From Branchiostoma lanceolatum (lineage: Eukaryota; Chordata; Leptocardii; Amphioxiformes; Branchiostomatidae): a DNA stretch of 64,000 nucleotides. The DNA is taken from contig NC_089727.1 of NCBI RefSeq assembly GCF_035083965.1, forward strand, positions 5,833,501-5,897,500. The letters are read 5' to 3'. The notes under the pieces are model-generated. The model was not told the DNA's origin, ran no database searches, and saw only the letters and a list, made by a program, of their open reading frames with translations. Positions 47,490-58,176 of the stretch are shown here, piece by piece. The position numbers and the translations under genes were made by a program. Position 1 is the first letter of the stretch. The number at the start of each line of letters is the position of its first letter.

Positions 47490-50440
47490 CTATACCACTG
47501 TGACTATTTCTCTACCTGGTAACGGCACTTCCTCAAATGAAAGCTTTATAAAGGGTTCTTTCATTGGCAAAAACCAGTACTCAAAATTGTAGAAGAAATA
47601 CCACTTCTTTTCCAAAACTATGGTATCAAAGGCCTCCAACATACTCTTCAACAATGAAGGGAATGGCTGGTGTGCTTGGAAGTGTTCGTAGAAAGTCCTG
47701 ATTTCCGTGGCGAGGGTTTTGTTCCCCTTCGAGCCGAAAATGGCAGACGCGTTACCGAGATGCACAGGCTGATCGGAGAAGAGGGTGATTTTTGTGTAGT
47801 TGGTTTGTACGCTGGTGTTGAACTTGGCGCCCAGGTCTCCCAGCTTGTTAAAGGCGCGGATGACAAAGCTGGCACAGTCGAAGGCTTCGAACCACAGCTT
47901 GGAGCCGGGACCGGTGCCGTTCCGAACCATCCATGTTTCATAGTAGATGCCTGTGGTGTTGTCTGTGTGCACCCAGTCTGACATCTCATTGAAGATCTTG
48001 CCTGTGGGTTATATTATGTTAAAACATTTAAAGTATTGTCGACAGGAGCAGATATTGTTTTGTTATACTTAGCAGCCCCAACACAGACGATAAATGTCTA
48101 GTCCATAAGTTTATTAGATTTCCATACTGAATTCCAGACCCTAGTCCTTCCTAACAATGGTTTATCTGACTGATAAGGTATATATATTTTGCTACTTAGA
48201 AACTGTAACTGACAAGTCAAAAACTTGAGGTTACTGTAGACAAACATACTAAACAATCTACCATGCTTAAAAAGTTCAAAGATGATAGATGGAAAACCTC
48301 CTCTGACAAGAAAATAAGAAAAAAAATTTGTCTTTTTGTATTCACTTAGAATGGAGCTTTTGCCATATAGATGTAATTGTAAGGAAAAGCACTCTTAGTA
48401 CCTGATACTTCAGCCACTTTGACCAGACTGCCATTCTGGCTCCAGTGTAAGTCATCAATGCCATCATACAGACATGCAGCACCCTGGTTACACCACAGCG
48501 GGGGGTCCATGTCGGTCAGCACATGGCCGAACGTGCAGTTAAACAGTTGGAACAGCTCGTACCACTCCATTGTGTAGTTCAGCCCTGTGCGTTTGTTGCG
48601 GAAGCCGATGGCATCATGGATAATGTTCTGTGGTGTCAGGAAATAGAATGTACATGTTACAATTGTTCACACATCAGTGCAAGACTACATGACATGGAAC
48701 AAAACTTCATGTTACATGACCTAATATATAGTACCACATGTATTAAAATGCAGCACTACACTATCTCCACTTACATTGTACAGTCAAACCTGCCCAAGAA
48801 GACCACTCGAGGGACCCGACCGATAGAATCTGGTCTATCTGGACAGGTAGTCACTCTAGACAGGATTCTTAGTTGCTTGTGTCAATGGGAAAAATTATCT
48901 AAGGTACCACCAAAAAGTGGTCGCAGTGGCCAGATGGTCTTGATGCAGAGGTGGTAAGTTGTACAGGTTTGACTGTATGTATATGTAGCTTCTCAGTACA
49001 TGTAGTTGCATCCCACAAAGTCCCTAAGTAGAAAAGCGTGAAATAAAAAGAATTCTGAAAAAAAAGCACATGACATTCTTCTTCTTTCGGTTACGGCAAC
49101 CGCCTTCAACATGTTAATGATTATGTTGCCTTAAAGGACTTAAAGGTTATGTTGCCTTAACTTATACAAATATTCAATACATATCGACATTCCCACAAAA
49201 GGACATGAACATACATGTATTTCCTAGCATGTGATACTTACAAAATGCGCCAGCAGGTCTCCAACCTTGAACTCCCAAACCGGAGCCTTCATGGAGTAGA
49301 CCTCGACAACATCCGAGTCCATGGCCTTGGGCATGGAGCCGTCGGGGTGCCCTGTCGGACAGAAGGGGAACTGCGCCTGGCAGAAGTCATCTGTCTTAGG
49401 TCTGCTGTCAAACCGCCTGCAAAATAATAAGTAACTTTTTTTTGTCAACAGGTTTTTGCTCAGTAGAAGGGCACAATTTTATTAGACCACTTTTGGGCAC
49501 TCACTGAAGCAGCATCTCTTCTCACTATTAAAGTAAGAAACACCAAGATTTAGACACGCTCGACTAACAGAAGTGTTTAAACCATGAATTCAAAACACCA
49601 TAAAACCTACTTCTTATTGCAAAATCAAGCCACTGCGAAAGTACTAGTACATGAATTTATCATGATAACAGTTGGATTACGATTAGCATTTCTCTTAATT
49701 GCGATTATAGCATGATAGATTGTCATGCAGTCTTATAGGTTGAATATCCACCAACCAGACTGCCCTTTTCACCAAACAACACTGGCGACCTAACGTTATA
49801 TAACAGGTACAAAGGCCTTATCATTATATGGTGAGTGACTCGTGATCTATTGCCATTTATTGGAGTCTAACTCTTTGGAACTTTACGTTAAGTATACTTA
49901 GACTCTACCAGTCTCCCCCGGTCGCTGGGAAAATAGTAGAAATTGGCCAAATAGAGTCAAATGTTTGAAGGGAGTCGGCTACGGAGAGAGGGTCAAATTG
50001 GCAACCTCGGTTGCCAATTTGACCCTCTCTCCGTAGCCGACTCCCTTCAAACATTTGACTCTATTTGGCCAATTTCTACTATTTTCCCAGCGACCGGGGG
50101 AGACTGGTAGAGTCTAAAGTATACTGAGGTTTGTGCCATTGTCTCTAAAAGCGGTCTTTGTCATGAGGAAGCCACCTTGATGAAAACTCCCAGTATTTAT
50201 CAAAGGAAACTCTTGAGTATGATGGAGAAATTATGTAACTTTACAAATAACGTTATATTATATACGAAACAGACATTTGCTGATATTTACGACAAGTGCG
50301 GTCATAGGCAAAAGACCTCGACATTTATGAACCATCAAATCTCATATGGTTATTACTTACCGATATGGAACTGGCCACACTGCGGCACAAACAGTGACAA
50401 CACCAACCAGCAGGAAAACTAAATTCGCAACTCCAGACAT
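47490..50440 (-). CDS. CLN5: CLN5, lysosomal BMP synthase
   Basis: Four exons give 330 codons: 50361-50440, 49242-49416, 48402-48627 and 47490-48001, with agreeing phases. A hydrophobic signal peptide (about residues 1-20) leads into [62 protein letters not shown] and FEYWFLPMK, all CLN5 family motifs. CLN5 is a soluble lysosomal glycoprotein with an NlpC/P60-like fold that makes bis(monoacylglycero)phosphate; its loss causes a neuronal ceroid lipofuscinosis in humans. The residues equivalent to the catalytic triad are visible: His89 (IIHDAIGF), Glu106 (TMEWYE) and Cys203 (FDCASF), with the same spacing as in human CLN5. Several NxT/S sequons fit glycosylation. The gene is head-to-head with COMMD6. 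A first glance at GHPDG suggests phospholipase-B-like, but the full match is to CLN5. Confidence 0.97.
48781..48975. mobile_element. 195-bp MITE with CAGTCAAACCTG ends
   Basis: Starts CAGTCAAACCTG, ends CAGGTTTGACTG, flanked by TA on each side; same terminal family as 19966-21061. Non-coding, in a CLN5 intron. Confidence 0.85.
49891..50125. repeat. 235-bp near-perfect palindrome
   Basis: The arms (49891-50006 and 50009-50125) are reverse complements over about 116 bases with a two-base spacer at 50007-50008 and one single-base difference near the outer end. It lies in CLN5 intron 1. It may be a hairpin MITE or a fresh inverted duplication; no target duplication is evident. Confidence 0.95.
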
Positions 50441-50881
50441 CTTGCAGGTGGACTAGTGCAATGTCATAAAGGGGGAGCTACTTTACATAATTTTTGAAGA
50501 AATTGAATTTTTTTAATCAATACAAAAATCATGAAAGTAATTCATAGATATTATACTGCTGAAAAATATGTTTATGTCATATGATTTCTCTATAAAGATA
50601 ATTAGAACAATATTATCATTCTACTTTGTTCATCCCTATATATTAGTCGACCGTTCCTTTGTATCATATGACATTTTCAGGACTAGCAGACAGGAAACTC
50701 TCCCGGAAAGTTTGTTGACAGCCTAACTGAGTTATGAAACAAAACTAAGAACACCATTTATACATGTTCACTGATCAAGCATCATTTCATGCTCACCTCA
50801 AGCAGTGTTATCCTTGTGCAAGTGCCTAAGCTCAGCTTAGTGAAGTAGTGCCGTGCAGTAAGTGACCTTTGACCGTTCAAA
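50441..50881. promoter_or_regulatory. Divergent CLN5/COMMD6 promoter
   Basis: The two start codons are 441 bases apart and point away from each other. The sequence is A/T-rich without a clear TATA box for COMMD6. The COMMD6 start region aaaatggcgac resembles a weak YY1 site. Confidence 0.55.
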
Positions 50882-53800
50882 ATGGCGACAACACAGTTCA
50901 ATTTGCAAAGAGTTCCGCAAGGTAAGTAAGGTTTTCTGTCATTAGACATGACCTAGGAAGACTGTATGCTGTACATGACATATTCAGCACCCTTGTGCAT
51001 CTATGCGTACATCACATTGATGGACAAACATTTCCTAAACTCTGTAATTCTGAAATGTTTGTTGATGGGAGGGGCCCGCTACAAGTAAATACACCAGCCG
51101 TGGCGATACAGAGCTTACTTTTATTTACTGTCTTGTGTATTACGGGCTATACACAGGACAGCAAGTAAAAGTAAGCCCAGTAACAATCACCACGTTAACA
51201 TGAGCCCTATGTTAATGTATCTAGTCTTCTGCTAGTAGGTAGGAGTTTTGAACTCACAAGGATTTCTGAATTCATTGATATTTTGCTGTAAGATTTAAAC
51301 TTTGTGTACTCCCTGACAGGTTTCTACACTGCAGTGGATACTATCAATGGCCTGCCACAGGATATACTGGCTGAAATGGTACGGTATACATGTATAATAC
51401 AAATGTATATGATTAGGCACATTTTAACACATTTCAACAAAATATTACTTAAAAGATAACATTTCTTCTTTGTTGTAATAAACCATAGTTGACAGACAGT
51501 GTTGCATTATACATCAGCATACATAATTCATTTGATTGAAACTGCATACATTGCTATTAATATTATGAATATTGTCGTCACAGAGGCCAAGTTTTTGGTA
51601 AAAATTATTCTCTGTCTAAGTACCAACAGTTCCAAAGATGCCATAATCTTTGCTGTGATTTATCTGCTCTTCTCCACAGTGTCAGGAGGTGGGCCTGTTC
51701 CTACAGTACAAGATAGGCTCTGTCAACACAGCAAGGTTTTGTGAAGTGAGTCTTTTTTAGTTGTAGTTGTAGTAGTTGTAGTTGTAGTATAATCCCAGCA
51801 GCAGGCTATGTCCTTAGTGCTGAGAGGTTAGCCCAAGGTATTCATGAATTTATCCCTTGAGTGTTTGTTTGTTTGTTTGTTTATTTTGAAACACCTGGGT
51901 AGCCTATTCAGTGCCAATACACTGGTTTTCGATAGGGCCCAGTTTCACATATACATACATGGAAAATAAAAAAACAACTTACAGAGAGAGTGTGAAAGTA
52001 CTATACTACTACTATATTGAAGTTTTGCTCTTGATGCTGATTTACTGATTTCAGACCTCAGAGTTATGTCCTTGGTGCTGATAGACTTTCATGTTGTTAA
52101 AAGAATATTGTGCCCCTTCTCCTATCAACTAGTATTTCAACCATGTTTTTTACAGTGGTGAAAACTGGATCACAGATTTGTCCTGGTTGTATCACCCTAG
52201 ATATTTCACTGCATTTATGACCTGTTATCAACTTTCCTCTGGCAGAGAATCCAGCAGACTGGTGTGGACACCAGCCATCATGAAGTCCAAAGTGCCATCA
52301 ATGCTCTCACATTCCTCTTCAGGTAAAACTTGACTATTTTAACATAATAGTAACTATTCTTTCCAGTTCATATAGAACAAGGCAGAATACTTTTTTGAAT
52401 ATGATTCTTAGTGACAAATGTGCATATCTTGGCACAATGGCACATCAAATCCTTTTGTTTATTAATGCACTTTTAGACAGATTAGCTGTGAGGCTTGGTG
52501 GAGGCCACTCCACAGTGAAGTTTGACATATCATGCAAAGTGCGTTTCCCAAGAGCACGACATCGGGGCATGCCTAAATATTGAACCCAAGACCTAGTGGT
52601 TTCCCCAATGCTCTAACTGTTACACCACACTGACGCCACAGTTTGGTGCCACACCATACAGAATAACATTAAATAACATTGCCATTAACACCTCACAACC
52701 TTGAATTCACTATTGATGTCTGTGTATTTTCTCTCCTCCTCCCCTTCCCAATCACATGGATGGGCTAAATGATATTACATCATTCCCTCTCAAACTCAGA
52801 TCAGCAGCCAGCAGCCAAGCGTCCACCTCAGAACTGGTGCAACAGTTGAAAGTGAGCGGAGCGTGGACCAAGGACTCCCTGGCTGTGGTGAAACACGTCT
52901 GGGACCAGCAGGGCAAACTGCTGACGGCATCGGATAGTGTGAGACAAGTGCTTAACATCGGACAGGTACGTATGATTATGTGTTTTCAGCATGCCCATGT
53001 AGCTTATTCCTTTTCTGCTGAGTTAATGTCCACCTCTTGAACTGTGATAACATTACAGGAAAACTTGAAACTCGAAATTTTGACTTGTGCTCCCAAATTT
53101 GGACCTGTGGGTGCACTGATGTACCTAGAATATTTGTGTAGGGCTATGTACGTTAAAATAATGTTATACATTTGTATAGTCTATTCTTGACATTTAAGTT
53201 GCAGGAAAAAAATGTGTAGTCTTTGTATTACTTATTTTGTTTTTGTTTTGAAGTTTGCAATAGAATTTTAGATTCAAGCTCTTAATCTAAGAGAAGCAGT
53301 AAGCTTAAGGTTTGTAATCAGGTTTTGTCGACAATTCTACTTTATCTTATGTTGTGCACCCAAATTTTTTCCTTTACATCTATTCCCTTAAAATACATTA
53401 CAAGCCCTCAGTGTCAGACAATGCCTTTCACACTATTGGTTATGAGAGATACTTTTATGTCATACCTGGCCCGTGAAAACGTTGATACGGGTGTTCCAGA
53501 CCGGGTGATAACTTTGGGTTATCACACAGGCTTCCATAGAATATCTAGAATGCATTTCGAGTGTGCTGCTATCAAAAATTGGAATACTGGATTCGGGCGT
53601 TGGAATGTGTGACTGTTTAACTTTCTGTTCGAGGGCACAAACTTTTCTCAACTTCTAGCACATTTTGCATTGAAATGTCTGTTCTATCGGGTTGGTATGA
53701 CATAAGTAGAATACAACACGGGCCGGGTATTCTGTATCACCCTTGGATCGGATCAGTTGGGCTGGTTCCTCGGGTGATACGGAATACCCCATGTCATATT

Positions 53801-54448
53801 CTATATGTATTATGTGCTGAGAACAACCTATAAACTGGCATGTTTTCCTTCCTTTTCTGCTACAGCTGATTGACATGAAATGGAGACTGGGTGTGGCCAT
53901 CGGTTCAGACACCTGCCGCAACCTGAACTCCCCCTTTGTTGCCATGACGATCAAGATTGCGGAGCCCTCAGGAAGTGTTGTCACCAAATCTTTTGAAATG
54001 ACCGTACCAGAATTTCAGGTGAGATATATTATAAATGGTTGTCAGTTAATTAGCAAACCATTGTAAATATGTGTTAAGATAAGTTTTCCACTTGAAATTG
54101 AAAATTTCTTCAGATTTAACACTAGTGGTTCTATTTTTAGAATCATGCCAATTACTGTACTAGTAAATGAATGTTTGGTTTGATTTTTGAAGAGTAAGTA
54201 GTACTAGTAACTGTCAACAGAAGTGGAATTATTGCGAAAATATTTTCTCAGTTAATGGCTATAAATAAGCACTTTGCAAACACTGATACAGATACAGACT
54301 AACTGTCAGGTGCTTTGCTCCTTCCTCTTTGTATGTGTAACAATTGCACATTTTATTGATTATGTGCCATCTCTTTTCCCTATTTTTCCCCTTGCAGAAC
54401 TTCTCCAGACAGATGAAGGATATGGCAGCCATGTTGGAAACAGTATAG
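50882..54448 (+). CDS. COMMD6: COMM domain-containing protein 6, full-length form
   Basis: Seven exons give 203 codons: 50882-50921, 51320-51378, 51680-51745, 52246-52322, 52800-52965, 53866-54018 and 54398-54448. The last two encode the COMM domain (about residues 137-203), beginning LIDMKWRLGVAIGSDTCRNL and ending FEMTVPEFQNFSRQMKDMAA; DTCR and FEMTxPxFQNF are specific to COMMD6 within the family. The first 136 residues form the helical N-terminal (HN) domain, absent from the short human protein. COMMD proteins form the hetero-decameric ring of the Commander complex, which recycles endosomal cargo with CCC and Retriever. The start is the first ATG after the divergent promoter, in a good context (aaaATGG). 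Confidence 0.96.
52484..52640 (-). mobile_element. tRNA-derived SINE fragment
   Basis: On the minus strand an A-box-like tggtgtaacagttagagc is followed by a B-box-like gggttcaatatt, then a tcttgggaaacgcactttgc segment of the kind found after the tRNA head in many marine SINEs. It lies in the COMMD6 intron between exons 52246 and 52800. Confidence 0.5.
53457..53806. mobile_element. Dispersed repeat, copy B (COMMD6 intron)
   Basis: Inverted copy of the 39812-40172 element: gtcatacctggcccg at one end and the gtagaatacaacacggg / cccatgtcatattcta hairpin at the other. Internal words such as ggttatcacacaggcttcca and gaatgcatttcgag are shared. Clearly diverged from copy A. Confidence 0.75.
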
Positions 54449-54546
54449 ACTCTCATGTAACCTAAAAAACATGTCTAACTGTACAGAAACCTGTACAAGC
54501 TAGTTACAATTTTCATTGACATATTTTGAATTGTATTTGAAACGTG

Positions 54547-54552
54547 AATAAA
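54547..54552 (+). other. COMMD6: COMMD6 poly(A) signal
   Basis: AATAAA about 100 bases past the COMMD6 stop codon. Confidence 0.8.
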
Positions 54553-57500
54553 AGTTTCAAAAAATTGACACTTGGTCTAAGTCATATTATCTTGATTTGC
54601 AGTTTCAGAAATTGAAGTCATGCTTAAATCATACTAGCCATTGTTTGTATGGATGTATACTTTGGCAAGGCCAGTTATTAAATTGGTTGTTTTCACATTT
54701 CACAACTGAATAAGTTAACTGAACTTTGCTGACTTAGTAGCTTTGTCAAGAAGGTTATTCTTTCGAAGGTGTGTCTGTCTGTTTGTTTGTTTGTTTGTTT
54801 GTTTGTTTGTTTGCTAACAGCATGAATAATAGGTGGTGGATGGATCTTTATTATATTTGGTATGTTGGTTGATGTTTGATTAGATTATGGGTGCCCTGAT
54901 GACTTTTCCATGATACATAGATTTCCAAAGGAATTTCATACTTGCCGTGTTTGAGAAATGATCATTAGGCCACACCATTTTAATTTCTTGGTTAACGGAA
55001 TTTAAAAAAAATACTAGATTGGAAAATCAACAGGAAAACAGAATCTCTTAGGAAATTTTGTACTTTGGTGCATCAATTCTTTATTCAAATACCAACATTG
55101 CAGACATACAACAAACGTTAGCCTAGATGACGTTGATATTTACAATGGTCATTACATGGTCTTATTTTATAATGGTTATCTTGGAATGCTCCGTTTTTGC
55201 ATTAGAACAGTCGCTTTTTGCATGCATGGGGAGGGAAATGGGCGATACATGTTGCATTTGCTCGTGCAAATGTTGCCTTTCTAGTGTTGATATGTATTTG
55301 TATAGTGTTATTGAAACTTACTATGTGTAGAAATGACTAAAAATGTGAGTTTTTTATTCAAGTTTCAAGCCTCATAAAATGCTCTGGATGCCTTTAATCA
55401 GATAACGTTATTGATAAAACCGCCTTGCCTCAAGTGTGTTCGACTCGACTACCAAAACTGTGCTATCAAAAATAGTCATGATGAACGGGCATTTCAGGCA
55501 AAAATAATGATAGTGCACATATATAGCGATAGGCGATAAATCTGGGGCCAAGACTAAGGAGAAAACGTATAATCTGCGTCTAACTAGTATTTTCCATCCA
55601 TAGCGTATAGGACACCAAAATATGAACAAGAGTTCTACGACCTCATACCTTCGCCAAATGATTTTAACCTAAATATGACTAATGTATTAGGAGTGTTTCT
55701 CATCAATTATAAATCATACCAGTTGATCATCTTCACCCAAACAACATATTAAGTTGTCCAAAGTATGAGCTTAACAAAGAATGTTATGGTAACATTTATC
55801 CAAAGGACCATTATGCTAATGAGGTCCTTATTAGCATAATGATTCAATGGTGTCCACATTCACACAAATTCCAAATGCCACAAGTGGCCAGCCATACTTT
55901 CCTTCAATTTAATTGTGTCGGTTGTTCACGCCAAGGATACCTCCAACGCGCGATACAAGGACTTAGTGGAATGGGACAGAATGGCATTGAATTCTGCTAT
56001 GGATGCTGATTGGTCCAGTAAAATAAAATGACCAACCATTGCATGTAGACTCATATAGACGTGTTTAATCTGTGGGAATATAATTACCAAGTAGCCCATA
56101 TGTACCTCCATGGTTAATATCGATTGGCTGCTGACTGGCCAATGGATAAAGTCCAATTGATTTCTAATCATCGTCATCAGATTTCTAATATCTATTCTGA
56201 TTGGTTTGTACCGTTCCTTTTGGCCAATCAGCTTTCGATGCAAAATGTTTTAATGGTGTTCCCGCATAGCAAACACAACTACATGTACTGGTATATGCTG
56301 ATTTGGCACCATAGCATATATTGACCAATCAATGTATACCTACCATGGCGCTTAAGTAAATTTGCAGCATCTATTCTATCAACTGCTAGGGGTCGCTCTT
56401 AGATATCAAATGTAAAACCGTATTGGAAATATTACTATGCTGCCGTTCTTTTTGCTTCCGCTTGATCACGCCCTTGTCACGCGGCGAAAAACCAGCGTTG
56501 ACCTTCTTGACTACCAGGATTGTGTGCAGCCGTTTAGTTGTTTCCTATCGTTGGGCAGAGAGAAGTAGGGAAACTATGCAGAGAGGTAACTTTGATGAAG
56601 TAATGCAACTTCTATGGCTTCAAATCCTCCTATATGCCCGGGTGATAAACGTTGACTGACGTAATTTTATTATCAAAATCATCTCGGATTTGCTTTGAGC
56701 GTTGTGTTAATCCTAGCGCCTCCGTGTTGCCCATTTGATACTACAGAATACCAACTTGCTACTCTAACTGAATTACTAATGATCGACAAGTACATATTCT
56801 GAGCAAGTATTCGATATTCAGGGAATGCCCTTGACGAAATACATGGCCAAAATCTCACAACGTGACCTGTATCTTCTGGACCAGTCGTAGCGACTCACCC
56901 GCATGAAGTCCCGTCGCGCAACCCGTGGCCGTTGCAAACCGTTATGTTGTCGAGATTCTAGACATTTAGATGATCTAAATTTATATAGTTACGAGCAAGC
57001 CTTTAGGTGTGAACATTGAATGATACCTTGTTATATAGTTCAAAGTGGAGACAAATTCCCTTCTTCTTCTCTTCTGCCCAGTATCACAGCTGCACTCAAA
57101 ATCTTAGTGGCTACAAAACACAACAAACTTTAACAACTTTCAATGACGAAGTAAAGATGAAACAGACTTCTTGTAAAGCTGACTGCAAACACACACAACA
57201 TTTTATTCATGAATCATCTAAAATAAATCAGTATGACATGCACATTTTGATGGCTAAGCCATAAGTTTAAAATAACATCTCATATACTAGTACCCTGGTC
57301 CAATGTTTAGCTTCATGCATCAAAAACAGTTTAAAGACAGTAACTGTATGTCCCTTCAATGAAGCATGTACTTTGTAACACTGCTCAATGCAACAGCTAC
57401 ACCAGACAATAGTCCCATGGATGGCTGCTGGCACCGGCGAATCCCTTATCCCTACAGCAGATCCAGACCGAGGGAAGGAGGATTCTCTGGATCTGGATCA

Positions 57501-57769
57501 AGCAGACACGTGTTGGCAGTACATGCCCAAGTTGCTTGGCTTAGAGATAACACATACCTTTTCTTTCCCTGTCTTAAAAACATTGTCTTCTTTCAGTACA
57601 AAGCAAAGCAACTTCTGCAGAAGTTCATATGGGATGTAATACAACATGTAGTAATAAGGTCTTAATTGTTGTGACTTGATGCACAATGTATCTTTATATA
57701 ATATCTTTAGTTGTGTTCTGTGCTCTAAAATATTAGCCTGGAGTCCAGCCTTATTAGCTTTCCGTTCGC
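54553..57769. other. Intergenic region, no recognised gene
   Basis: Mostly A/T-rich. It holds a GTTT microsatellite (about 54776-54812), a short hairpin (attatgctaa, near 55812-55842) and a cluster of CCAAT/ATTGG boxes at 56005-56330. A G/C-richer open stretch at 57390-57560 could be an exon but has no recognisable product. Confidence 0.5.
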
Positions 57770-57775
57770 TTTATT
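57770..57775 (-). other. Possible poly(A) signal for the repeated-exon gene
   Basis: AATAAA on the minus strand, about 400 bases past the stop codon at 58177. Confidence 0.4.
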
Positions 57776-58176
57776 ATATAGTCTGTAGAGCGCATAAAAT
57801 CTTCTCATACTTCTCAAGTTCATAGTTGAACATAAATCAAGTTACTCAAACATTCTGCAACAACCTTTGAAAGATAGATCCCTACAGTACTACATGTTTT
57901 AAAGACTAAAATCAACAATGCAAGAATCCTGTTAGCCCAAACTTCCACTGTTGAAATGTAAGTCTTGTATTGCCCCCTTGTATTATTGTCATTTTCAATG
58001 ACCATTTTCAATAACTTTTTCAATGACTATGCAGACACTGTTTCTAAAAACTATTCTTAGACTACACTATGGACGTTTGAGTACATCAGATTTGTCGATT
58101 GGCATCACTGTCTGCCATGGGGGGCTCTTGAACCAACGCTCTGTTGGCTCGAAGGACAAACTCCTCCTCTGACACG

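Noticed and set aside
47490..50440. Phospholipase B-like protein
   Set aside because: GHPDG and the signal peptide hinted at it, but length, motifs and the His-Glu-Cys spacing match CLN5.
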